Source: Hypomesus transpacificus
Taxonomy: Eukaryota; Chordata; Actinopteri; Osmeriformes; Osmeridae
NCBI RefSeq assembly: GCF_021917145.1
Contig: NC_061065.1
Location: 11,529,412-11,593,411 of the forward strand
Reading direction: 5' to 3'
Length of the DNA: 64,000 bases
Under the pieces are notes generated by a model. That model ran no database searches and was not told the DNA's origin. It saw only the letters and a program-made list of their open reading frames with translations. The position numbers and the translations under genes were made by a program. Position 1 is the first letter of the stretch. Every line of letters starts with the position of its first letter. This document shows positions 10,505 to 22,557 of the stretch, one piece after another.

Positions 10505-12698
10505 ATGAAGAGGCCCAGTGAGGATACCACGTCCGACAGTGACATGGATGAAACCATCGATGTCGGCAGTGAGAATAACTACTCGGGGTGAGAAGAGAGA
10601 GACAGGAAAGTTGCATAGGCCGATGGAAAATAAAGAGGCTTCTATATTGTAGCCTACAAAAATATTGAGGACTGGATGTAGGCTAACATAGGATGTTCAG
10701 ATATGATAAAGTGGCAGAATAATGATCAAATGGAACTCTAGCAGTCAATGTGAATCAGGTGAATCATCGGTCAGTGTGTAAAAGTTTTATTAGAGTTCTA
10801 AAAAGTTCCAACGTTAACCTTTTCTTGTAACATATAATGCATATTTATCAAAGAGTCCCAGAGTCAGGGATGAAAAGCGACCTGGTCCTTATGATCTTCT
10901 CTTCCCGCAGGCGCAGTAATGGCTCGTTCATCAGGTGCGGGTCTCCAACCACCACGTCCCAAGTAATGGCCAGGAAAAAAAGAAGAGGGGTAGGATCTTT
11001 TAAACGTAGAATTATTTATGTTTGCGTTATTATACTAACTTTATTATTAAACAAAATAGCCTATCATTAAAGTTTGGTAGGCTATAGTATAGCCTTCTAA
11101 TAGCTTACAAATTAGTCTTTATTATAATAATTATTAGCATAATCAGCCTACTTCATATTTTTCTCATTATTGGTAGGCCTAGCATCAGTTATTTTTATTT
11201 TGTTCATTTTACTTTATTAATATTGACAAGTAGCCTGCTTCTACATGAATCCCCAGATTATCGAAAAGAGGCGGAGAGATCGAATAAACAACAGTTTAAC
11301 AGAATTACGGCGATTGGTTCCAACTGCGTTCGAAAAACAGGTGTGTTGGAATATGTGACCTTCTGGAAGGACTCGTCGTGTTGTTCAGATTCCTACAGTG
11401 ATTTTTGTCACATATAGGATGGGTTTCATAACTGACACTAGACAGTAGGCCTACTGAGAAACGTTTAACTAAACCCGTGTGTTGTTAAAGGGTTCAGCCA
11501 AGCTCGAGAAGGCAGAAATACTACAGATGACGGTGGACCACCTGAAGATGCTGCAGGCCACTGGCGGGAAAGGTAAGGACCTGATGAGAAGTATTTGAGG
11601 TGAAACGTGGGGGGGGGTGGGGGGGGGGGGCAGTTCGGGGGGGGGGGGGGCAGTTCTCTTTGACGGGATTAAAAGGAGGGGAAATCAAAGATAATGTCGG
11701 GATTGAGCTCGTGGGAACGCGCTGGCGGGACAAAAGGGGCACTTGACCCTGGAATTGTGTTTGCTTTCATTAACCCGCAGGAGGGGCAGGGCTGAGTGCT
11801 CACAGGCAGTCCTGCTGGGGGCTTGTTTGGGGTTTCAGCAGAGTGTAAAAACGGCAACTCAAGGGAGACAGAACAAACATACAAATATCCAGCAGCTAGT
11901 GTGGCCCAAGAGACTGGGGGCCCACAGATGGAGGGGGGTCAGGAGAGGCCCAGGGCTTTTTAAAGCCTGTCACTCCATATGTTCTATTCCCTGTAATTGT
12001 GTGTGTGTCTAGGCTACTTCGACGCCCACTCCCTGGCTATGGATTTCCTGAGTATTGGGTTCCGGGAGTGTGTGACGGAGGTGGCACGCTACCTGAGCTC
12101 CGTGGAGGGTTTGGAAGGCAGTGACCCGCTGCGACTGCGCCTGGTCTCACACCTCTCCTCCTGCGCCTCCCAGAGAGAGGCGTCTGCAGCAATGAGCTCC
12201 TCCCTGTCCCACCACCCCCCCCACGCCCTCCACCCACACTGGGCTGCAGCCTTCCCTCCCCTCACCGGGGCTTTCCTCCAGGCCGCCCTGCCCTCCACAG
12301 ACAGCAACACTGCCCCTTCCAGGCTGCCAGAGGGACCGCACCATTGCAGCTCCTCTTCCTCCTCCTCTGCCCTTCTCACTGCCACTTTCTCCTCCCTAAC
12401 AGACTCCTCCTTCAGAGGGCCCTCTACTGGTAGTGTAGCTCCCTGCGGGCCGGCCCTCTCCACTTCCCTTCTCTCCCTGTCTGCCACAGTCCAAGCTGCT
12501 GCTGCAGCCCAGACATTCCCCTTGTCCTTCCCAGGGGGCTTCCCCATCTTCCATCCCAGCATCAGTGCCTCATCCCTGGCCATGGTGGCCGCCAGTCCCC
12601 CCCCTTCCTCCAGCTCCCCTAGCACCTCCACCTCCCAAGGAAGCAGCTCAAGCAGGAAGCCCTACAGACCTTGGGGCACAGAGGTGGGGGCCTTCTGA
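10505..12698 (+). CDS. hey2: Hairy/E(spl)-related bHLH-Orange repressor Hey2
   Basis: Nuclear transcriptional repressor downstream of Notch, acting in cardiovascular and arterial development (family knowledge). Five coding exons join in phase: 10505-10587, 10911-10989, 11257-11340, 11491-11572 and 12013-12698, giving 337 residues, the same as human HEY2 by memory. The start [20 protein letters not shown] is typical of the family. The basic region (about residues 48-60) has [17 protein letters not shown], with the Hey-type Gly where Hes proteins have Pro. The HLH follows ([18 protein letters not shown]), then the Orange domain ([19 protein letters not shown] onward, about residues 110-160). 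A Ser/Ala/Pro-rich region leads to the Hey signature YRPW plus TEVGAF at the C-terminus. The start codon has a good context (CACCATGA). hey1 and heyl were considered; the N- and C-terminal motifs favour hey2. Confidence 0.97.
11607..11654 (+). repeat. Poly-G runs in hey2 intron 4
   Basis: Several runs of 7-14 G separated by T or CAGTTC lie just after exon 4. They could form G-quadruplexes in DNA or nascent RNA. They may also be sequencing-sensitive, so their exact lengths are uncertain. Confidence 0.7.
11710..11717 (+). promoter_or_regulatory. Candidate intronic RBPJ/CSL site in hey2
   Basis: CGTGGGAA in hey2 intron 4 is the same 8-mer as at 10408-10415. Confidence 0.3.
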
Positions 12699-14179
12699 CT
12701 GGGCTGAGTCACACACCTGGCTGGGACCTTCAGAGCCTCTAATTGGTCTAACAAAGGACCAGCCTCTAGCTTCTGATTGGTATAACAAGAACCTTTGGAG
12801 CTTCTGATTGGAGCAGGGACCTAAAAGACTCTGCTGGTGTAGATACGGTCTAAGGATAAAATAGTTTGATCTGATCTAAAGGAGAGACTGGTGGACTGGT
12901 CGGGAAGAGCAGATGGAGAAACTTTGGGGGGGAAACTGAGAGACTGATGGAGAGACTGTAGACTGAGGGAGAGACTGAGAGAGAGACTGAAGGTGAAACT
13001 GGTTGAGAGACTTGAGGAGAGACTCTGGGACGTTGGAGCTCCCACTCTCTCCACTCTCAGCATCTGACCAGCCCTGCTACAGTATCTTAATGACCGGCTG
13101 GCTGTGAGCGTAACAGTAGGTCTCTCTTCTCAGAGACACCACACCAGGTCTCTCTCACCACTCTGAGATTCATAATCCAATTTGATCTTTATTGAGGCAC
13201 TGAATAACACAGATTGTTTGTTTTTTTAGGTTGTTTTGTTTGTCTTTAAACCATGTTAACCTGCACACAGCTGGCTTACTAATAATTGATCATCAATCAA
13301 TCAGCCGATCAAACATTTTAAGGAAGGTCCAGATATACTTTACTGAGATAATCAAGCATTCAACGTGTTTTTCTAATCCACAAACTACTAACTTGCGTTT
13401 GTAAATATGTTTCTGAAGGTGCACCTCACCCTACAGACTGAAACACCCCGTGTTCTGAGAGCTACAGTCCATGTTACTGGTGTGGCTTTTGGCTTTTATT
13501 TTGTTCAGAGATGTAACAATTTTCTATGCAAAAAAACCCAAACTGCTACACAGATGTCACTGATTAAAACTGTTTTTGAATATCTGTCCCATACAGAATG
13601 TATTCTCTTTCTCTGTCTGACCACAATGGACCCACTGTGTGCCAGTGCTAAGATGTTTTATTAAAAAGGACTGCCTTTTTCACAGGGCACAAATGGGAAA
13701 CCACAAAGTAGGCTAAATGTTCAATCTGTTCTCATGGAGAGAAATAGACCTCTCTACTCTGATGTATTGTTCATAAGACATATAAAAGAAATATAGCCTA
13801 CCCACATTGTAATTATAATTGCACAATTCCTCATCAATCTGTCAAACACAAATGTTTACCAAAACAACATCCCTTCAATTTCACTATACACACAAATGTT
13901 AAACAAAACAAAATCCCTTCAATTTCACTATCACCTTGAAATGGAGAAAACTTGTTTTGTAAAAGTTTTATTTTCAGATGGTGGCGCGAAGACTGGCATT
14001 TCATGGTTTTGGCACGTCAATTTACACAGTGACTCTGTAAGGAGTTTGTCCACATTTGTTTCCGTTGTTCTTTCCCTTTTCGAAATAATCGTTTCAATAC
14101 CATTGTCATCAGTATGACCGCCCCTGACTAACTGCTGTTTTGAACAGCATTTAAAAGCAAAACAACCCGGTCACACCTC

Positions 14180-14520
14180 CTCGGGACGGGGCTCTTTACG
14201 CGGCTAATCCATGTCCTTTATCCCAGGTCTGGTAGAGAGATTTACATCGGTAAATCACTGTCAAACCATTAAATTCTTAAGAGAAGAAAGTATCAGAATT
14301 TCCAAGTGAATGGGGATTAGGACAAACAGCGACTGCTGGCGCGGCGACAAGCATGGGAACGGCCACCGACCATAAATCCAGGAGTTATCTGCTCCTACCG
14401 AGGCCCGTTCTCACGCCACACCAGCCGCTTTGAAGTGACCGTAATAAATCTGGCGCGCACATGACCCGGAGAACCATCATTAGGGCCCAACTGTCAGGCG
14501 GCGGAAGGGTCCACGGGCTA
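14180..14520. promoter_or_regulatory. Candidate conserved non-coding element 3' of hey2
   Basis: A repeat-poor island contains TTAAATTC, a GATA-like TTATCT, a CATGGGAACG word and CCATAAATCC. It stands out against the low-complexity surroundings. That it is conserved is a guess from its composition. Confidence 0.3.
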
Positions 14521-15118
14521 ATGGCTATTCGTTTATTCGCACCGTGTAGGATGATTTATTAAATATACGGATAGGAATGTGATGTTTTTAATTCAACATT
14601 CCATGATGGCAATGCCATAGGCTAGGCCTACTTTATTAAAAACAGCGAGAACAGTCTTATTACGCTCTGTGGAATTTGTGTAGGCCTATATCAGAACAAC
14701 TTTCATTTGCTTTGAATGATTCTAGATTAGGCCTACTAGGCCTACTCTAAAACAATAGCCAAAATTATTTAAGTGTTGCTGGATCTCTGAAATAAGACAT
14801 TTTAATTGTAAGGGGTTTTGCTACAGATTTTTTACAGTAGGCTATGTCCAATGAGATCCCAGCACTCCTATTATAAAATCAAAACTATGTTATTGCATAG
14901 AAATTTAACTTTTAAAAGAATAAAAGACATACATATCAGTCGGCTGCCAACATAGGCACCTGTAGCTTAGGCCTAGGCCTACATCTAATAAAAGCTCATA
15001 CTTAGTGCTAAGTCATTACCATGACACTCATCGAACCCTGCTTCAAAATTGCAGTCGCATTCATAACCTTAAGCTGCCGCGTTTTAGAGGAATCAGCGCC
15101 ATAATAATTCTATGTCTA

Positions 15119-15136
15119 TGGCGCCACCTGGTGTTT
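15119..15136 (-). promoter_or_regulatory. Candidate CTCF site
   Basis: The reverse complement contains ACACCAGGTGGCGCCAT, close to the CTCF core CCASYAGRKGGCRS. It lies about 330 bp upstream of the pex7 start codon. Confidence 0.4.
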
Positions 15137-15459
15137 GAAGTTAGCATGGCTGTCGTAGTTCAGTTGATCCTCGTCGCATAGCAGTGACGAAAGGGAGACC
15201 TATCAGACAACCAAAACACGGACGTGTGTGGAAAAACTTCGTAGCCTCTTAGCATTTTACACACTGCATACCCTTTCCTACATTTCAGACTATTATATTG
15301 GGATGGGCATAGTTATTGGCTGTAGTGTGCAAAGCTGCAACCTTCAGCCGGAAAACTGTTAGTCCAGCCTCGAGGAGACGTACCGCTATTCAAAATTGAT
15401 CTACTGAAGTTTTGTGTGACAGTGTACTCCCAGCTGTCTAGCACAGGGGTGAGAAGAAT

Positions 15460-17296
15460 ATGAAAACGTTCCGTTCCCCTGCCCGACATGGTTACGCAGT
15501 GGAGATCTCACCGTTCCTGCCCACACGCTTGGCCTGTGCAACGTCCCAGCACTACGGAATAGCAGGTGGTTAACGTATCTTCGAGCTTAGTTGGGGGTGT
15601 TGTGATACGACCCATGGTGACCCAACATAGATGAGAGTGTAGTCCTACTCATGTAGTGTGCGTGTGTGTGTTTGTGCAGGTGGGGGGACACTTCTGGTGT
15701 TGGAGCAGTCGGACACAGCCATCAGTCTGGTCAGAAGGTAATGAACTGTTATTGATATGTTATTGCTCGATCCAACATCATCAGCTCAGACCAGTACGGG
15801 TAGTGTACTATTAGACCAAGAAGACCTTGTTACATAACCCAGACTTCAGACAGAGCTTGGTTTACCACTGGAAGAGAAGCAGGGAAGAACAGGGAGCAGT
15901 GGAATGAAGGATACCAGACACAGCAGGAGTTAACAAGCCCTTTTCACTCTCAAAACCCTCTTTGTCATTTTGTATCTCTCTATCCCCCTTCTCCCCAAGT
16001 TTGGAGTGGACGGACGGTCTGTTTGACGTGTCGTGGAGTGAGAGAAATGAACATGTTCTGGTGACCGGGGGAGGAGATGGCTCCCTGCAGCTCTGGGACT
16101 TAGGCAATCAAGCTGGACTTCTGCAGGTTCTGAAGGAACACACTCAAGAGGTAGGCAGGCAGGCAGCCAGGCACACACACACACACACACCACCTAGCCC
16201 ACCCTAACTTGCTCTAACATGTTTTGACCTGTGTTCCCCTAGGTGTATTCTGTCGACTGGAGCCAGACCCGAGATGAGAATTTGGTTGTTTCTGGGTCCT
16301 GGGACCGCACTGCTAAGGTGGTGAGTAAAATAATGGTCTGTCTGTCTCTCTTTCTGTCTGTATGTCTCTATTTCTGTCTGTATGCCTGTCTGTGTGTCAC
16401 TCTCTGTCTGCCTGCTTGTGTCTGTCCTTCTGATCTATATTCTTTTCTGACAGTGGGACCCAAGCCGCAGCCAATCCCTGTGTACTTTCCAGGGTCACGA
16501 GGGGGTCATCTACAGCACCATCTGGTCCCCCCACATCCCAGCATGCTTTGCTTCAGCCTCAGGTGAGCTTGTGTCGGAGACCCTGATGTACCTCCCTCGG
16601 CCACATGGTGGCATCGCAGCCTCTGCAGCCCCCCTCTGCTGGAGCAGGATGCTTGTCTAATCAGACCAACTAGCTGCCAACCTGCCTCTTTATTGAGCTG
16701 CTGCTTAAGCAGGTTAGTGCATGGAAACTCTCTGCTGCCTCTGTGTCTGAAAGAATTCGTGGGGGCAGGAGGAGAGGCGGAGGGGAGACGTAGGAGGAGG
16801 AGAGGTTAAGCAATTCACCTCTTTTATCAGTCTTCCTGATCGCACAGGAAGTCTGTTTGATGAGTTTATAGATCAGTATGATTAGTTTAGCCTGAGTGGA
16901 CAATCAACATAGATACTCACCTGCACCATCTTGTATCTCACACACACACGCACACACTCACACACACGCGCTCTCAAACTGATACACTCCATCTTAACAG
17001 GTGGTCATTAAGCAGAGCTGGTCCATTATCCCCAGCAGTAGAGATCCTATCAGTCTGTCCTGCTCCACACTGTGCCTGCAGCCTGCAGCCTGCAGCCCCC
17101 TGACACAGTTCACCCTTCCTCGCTCCAAACCCAGTACCTGCACCAGTAACATTAGGATCCCTATACCTAGGACCGGCTCCAGCCTGAACCGCAGTACCAC
17201 AGAATATCACTGTTATCTTACAAATCTGCAGGGACAGAATGATAAGTCATGGGACCAGAATGTGCTGTCACACACACGCACACACGCACACACACA

Positions 17297-17328
<32 letters not shown>

Positions 17329-19335
17329 GAGCATGTGATCACACTTCCATGATGCTGAACCTGTTGCCTGAAGCCAGGGGGGATGCTGCTGATGTCACGA
17401 TACCACAGAATTAAACACTCAGATACACAAACACACAGATGGGCACTCACACACTCACACAAGCAAATGGCCCCATCGTGTCTGCTTCTGTACACCGGGG
17501 GTGGTGGTGTAGGATGGGTTAGGGGTGACCTGTATCTCAACTCTGGTCTGAAACTTCAGCCGAGGGCTGAGCTGTGAGGGACCATGCACCCAGACGCCGC
17601 CAGAGCAGCTGTGTTGAACCAGGAGAGTATCTTCAGCAGGGACAGTAGCAGACCCTCAGGGAGTACGCCTGCTGCCCTCTGCTCAGCAGTGGATGCTGTC
17701 AGAGACCTGCTCGAGTATTACATTTATGCATTTTAGCAGACGCTTTTATCCAAAGCGACTTCCAAGAGAGTATTAAGTAAGATGGTACTCTAGAAGGGTT
17801 ATGTGTGTGTGTGTGTGTGTGTGTGTCATGGGTACAGCTTGGGCCTGAATGCTAGTCAGAGGGTGACTGTTGGAATGTTGCTTCCTGGAAGTGTCTTGGC
17901 AGAGACTCTTCAGGGTGAGGGGTGTCTTTGAAGAACTGACAGATAAGTGTTGTGTGTGTGTGTGAGAGGTTGGATCTGTGTGGAGGGGTGTTGTTCAGTT
18001 CATGATTAAGCCTTCTTATCGGGGTCTCCCACAACCTCACCCGCCGACTCTACTCCTATGCTCATTTCACCCTCACCTTTTCTCAAAGATGAGTAGCAGA
18101 GACAACCCCCACCCCCTCACCAGGATTTTGTGTGTGTGTGTGTGTGTGAATATCTTCGTTCTAGATCCAACCAATTTACCATATCACAGGCGCCCATGGC
18201 AGCTAAACCAATCAGGACTCAGCTCCGCCCCAGCATCTAGGTCACACACTCAGTATTGACACACACAACACACACTTACAGTACACACAACACACAGGCA
18301 AAGACTCACAATCTCTCTGTACAAACTTTAGAGCAGTTTCATTCCTCCCTCCTCCTCCCCAGATCCCACCCCCTCTCCACCCTCCCTCCTCTTCCTCCAC
18401 CCTCCATCATCATATGTCTCTACCTACTCCTCCCCTATCCTGCTCCCCCCATCCCCCCCATGGTAATTTGCTTTCATAATTGCCAGAGGGTTTTCTCCTC
18501 AGCCTGAGTCCATTCTGAGGCATAATGGGATTAGAACACTGTCGAGGGAAAAGGAGAGATGAAGGATGGAGAGATCGAAGCAAGGAAGGAAAGAGGGATG
18601 GAGAAATGAATGGAGGGATAAAGGATTGAGGAAAGGAGGGATGAATGATGTGGAGATGGGGAAATGGAAGGATGAATGGAGAAATGGACAGAAGGGTGGA
18701 GGATGGTGAAGGATGGAGAGAGTGATGGAAGTAGGGCTCAACTATTTGGAGTTGTAGGGATGAAGATTGGAGATATTAAAGGAGGGATAAAGGAAGGAGC
18801 TACAGAGGATTGGAGTCCAGGTGGACACTATCCTGGTTGTGATAATAACAGGAGAAAACAAAATGTTTGCTCAATTAAAACTCCATGACAGCAGTTAGTC
18901 AGAAACAGGCCCTCTCACACCCCTTGACAGATGTACATGCATCCTTCATATCTGCCTGAGGAGATTCCACCCTCCATCTCCACTATATGGAACATGATGT
19001 ACATGAGGAGATTCCACCCTCCATCTCCACTATATGGAACATGATGTACATGAGTAGGTTTCACACTCTCCCATATACACTTGGCTGCTTGGAAAAATAC
19101 TGCTTTACGCTTACACACACACTGTCCTTAGTATGGTGGTTTTAGCTTGGCAGAGAGAGAAAGTGTGTGTGTGTGTGTGTTACGCTGATGTTGCAGGTTT
19201 CCATTGACATGTGTAGTAGACCCTGAACGTTGGCTGAGGTCATTCTTCACTGCAGAGGAAAGGGAACAGTTACAACACACGCACACGAATACCCACACAC
19301 ACCAAAAAAAGGATTTGGAGGGATACCATGCAGTC

Positions 19336-19402
<67 letters not shown>

Positions 19403-22285
19403 ATGGAAGAGAGTAAGATGGAGAAGGAGAGAGCGTCATAGAGAGCGGAGTGGAGGAGGAGAGTGGGGGAGTATCCTATAGCAAACCTGGAGTAGCCTTG
19501 GCTGACGTGGTGGGATTGTCGCAGTCACATGGCTGGCCTTCTCTGTTCCGAGAGCCCACTCCCTCTCTCTCCCCCCTTTCTCTCTCCCTCTTTTCCCCGT
19601 CTCCCCCCCTCTCCTTCTCACACACGCATTCACATGCATACACACATACTGCGCCCTCTTCCAGTCTCTGCTGTTCCAGGAATACACCCACACATATGCT
19701 TTCCCTCTCCTTTCAAACACACACACACACACACACAATACTGAGGAGGAGGAAGAGGTTAAGTGGCCCCTGAAATGAGCGTCATGCTCCAGGGCCCCTG
19801 TGTTAGATGGAGCCAGACAGCATTGAGGTGGATACACACACACACACACGTACACACACACACACACACACACAGGCAGTTGGACAGCATGGAGGTCTGG
19901 CTAAGCGAGGAGCTGTGATGTGTGACTAGGACACTGCAGGAGTTCAAACCCAGCCCCCAGGCCTGCTCCTCTCTCTGCTCATCTCATTGCTCCTCTCTCC
20001 ATGGCTCCTGTTCTCTCTCTGTGTCTCTCCTCCACCTCTCCTGATCCTCTCTCAATCTCTGGTTCAGGATCTCCAGAGCTGTCTATGAGGGAACAGGGAG
20101 ACAAGCACAGGAAGTAGATCCTGTATCATCCCTGTCACCCTGTGACCATGTCTGCAGGTGACGGCACCCTGAGGGTTTGGGACGTGAAATCCGGCGCATG
20201 CCGATTGGCCATATCTGCCCACAATGCTGAGATCCTGAGCTGTGATTGGTGCAAATATGACCAGGTACCACCCCTATGCTGTCCCTCCCTGCGTCCTAGA
20301 GATTTAAGATCTAAGTTCCTTGAGTCTTGAGTGTGTTACTGTTTGTGTTAACCCTGTGTGCGTGTGTGGATTTGTGTGTGTTTGTGTGTATATGTATGTG
20401 TTTTTCCCAGAATGTGCTGGTGACCGGAGCGGTGGACTGTTCTCTGTGTGTGTGGGACCTTCGGAACGTTAGGAAGCCCCTGTCTCAGCTTCTGGGACAC
20501 TCCTATGCTGTACGCAGAGTCAAGGTACACACACACATGCACTGATACTCTCAGTTTGTGAGCTTTAAGAATCTGCGGAGACGGAGACGATGCAGGAAAC
20601 GGCCCAGTCTACAGTGCACACACACAGGAGCTCTCACTGATAGCCAGTGCTAACTGGGTATCTGCACTTGACATGATCAAAGAGCAGAGCTAAATGGAGT
20701 TAACAAGTCAGACATCTGTGGTCTGGCTCTACTCACAAGCGGTGTGGGTGTGTGTGTGTGTGTGTTTGGTGACAGCTATAGATTTTCTCTCACAGATGTG
20801 TTTAATGGAGTTTGAGGGAACGCCGGCCAGCCGTGCGCTCGGCTAAACTGGCCCCAATTACTCAGATTAAACAGAACTGACTTCATTCCACACACACAGA
20901 CATACACCGCACTGCACAATGGGTGTCTGGTGTCACATGATACTGGATGAACTCCGGAAAAACACACAAATCCCCAAAATACACACACAGCAAGGAGCAA
21001 CGGCCAGTGTGCTGACCTCTCTCTCAGGCAGGTGCAGCTGATCCCAGAGCAGCATTTCAGCAGGCAGTACTAATCGATCCAGCAGGGCTTTCAGACACCT
21101 CATTCTGAACTTGTCACTATCTAGACAAACCTGCCAACCGGTATGGATTTACCAAGCTGAAAGAGAGAATGAGAGGAGGAGGGTGAGATAGTAGAAGAGT
21201 AAGGAGACAAAAAGAGACAGTAAAACAGACTTGGATAAAGAAGGGGAAAAGATAGGGAGATCCGGTGGAGGAAGAAACAGGTAGAGCAACCAGGAGACAT
21301 GGGCACAAAGAGGGAGAAAGAAAAAGATAATGAGAAAGGATGAGAAAGAAGGAGGAAGATAACGAAAGAGAGAGGAGCTATTAGCGGTACTTGGCAGAGG
21401 CTGACTGGTTAATGCAGAGTGAGATGAGAGCAGAGATTTATTAAGCTAAATCAAAGGCCCCACAGGTCCAACAGATAGAGTTTATTAGCTGGCGTTCCCT
21501 GCCTCCTCGTATCTCTCTCTGCTTCCGCTGTCTCCTCTGTTCCCCTCTGTTGCCCTCTGTTCTGTTAATGGGGCAAACTCCTAGGCATGGTAATCACCCA
21601 GCCCTGCTCCCCACTCAGCTGAACTGCATCAGGTGTTCTGGACTGCAGCACAACACGCAGATATCATCCACTCACAGTGAAATCACAGTGTTTGCTCTCT
21701 CTCCACTATGTCCCTTAAAACTCTCTGTCTCTCTGAATCCCTCTCCCCCTCATTCTTTGTCTCTCTCTCTCTTTCTCCAGTTTTCACCGTACAGTCAGAC
21801 AAAGCTGGCTTCCTGTTCCTATGACTTCACTGTCAGGTGAGCCTAACAGCTGTGGGACCATGATGATGATATGCAGCATCCTTCAGGCTGGGACTGGTGA
21901 TGTAGGCGTGCTGAGGGGGGAAGGGCTTCAGCAGTAGGCACAGCCAGGCAGCAGGAGCTCCAACACGGAGATGTTTGGCGATAGGGAAGCCGGGAGACGG
22001 CTTGGAGCTCCAGGGTCATAAAACCTGTAATTTAAGGCTAGATTGCATCCGCTTTATGAGTGTCTTCATCTGGGCTGGGATGTAGACAATAACTTTCCAT
22101 GGAGATCATCTAGGTTCCAGAATAATATTACAGGCGGATGGAGGGGGTGATGCATGGAGGGAGGGAGTTTGGAATGAAGGAGGAAGTAAGGAGGGAGGAA
22201 GGAAAGAGGGAGAGAGGAAGGAAAGAAGGAAGGAAGGTGGCGAGAGAGAGAGGTGAGAGAGAGAGGAAGGTGGCGAGAGAGAAGG

Positions 22286-22365
<80 letters not shown>

Positions 22366-22492
22366 GGGCGTGTGTAGCTGTTGAGTTCTGGCTCAGTGCC
22401 ATGTTATGTTTTATTGATCTGAGTCGTGAGTCGTGAGTGGCTGAGTTACTCCAAGCAGATTACTGTGCTGTATTTCATTAGAGATGCCTCTC

Positions 22493-22557
<65 letters not shown>

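Larger units (their letters stand above)
12699..15459. other. hey2 3' UTR and hey2-pex7 spacer
   Basis: 12699 to about 13680 is probably the hey2 3' UTR; ATTAAA at 13660-13665 is a candidate poly(A) signal, with no perfect AATAAA nearby. 13847-13932 holds a roughly 45-bp sequence repeated once. 13950-14560 is repeat-poor and looks like conserved non-coding sequence. 14600-15000 carries many 'taggcctac' words. 15100-15459 should contain the pex7 promoter. No coding exon was seen. Confidence 0.6.
16563..20157 (+). other. pex7 intron 5
   Basis: Non-coding. It holds (CA)n near 17270-17330, a tail-only retroelement insertion at 17721-17767, a GGAT/GGAG-rich stretch at 18540-18735, a 47-bp tandem duplication near 18958-19052, and (AG)n at 19340-19401. 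Open frames inside are repeat-driven. Confidence 0.7.

Noticed and set aside
12089-12631. Minus-strand open frame over hey2 exon 5
   Set aside because: Shadow of the Ser/Ala/Pro-rich hey2 exon; no splice context.
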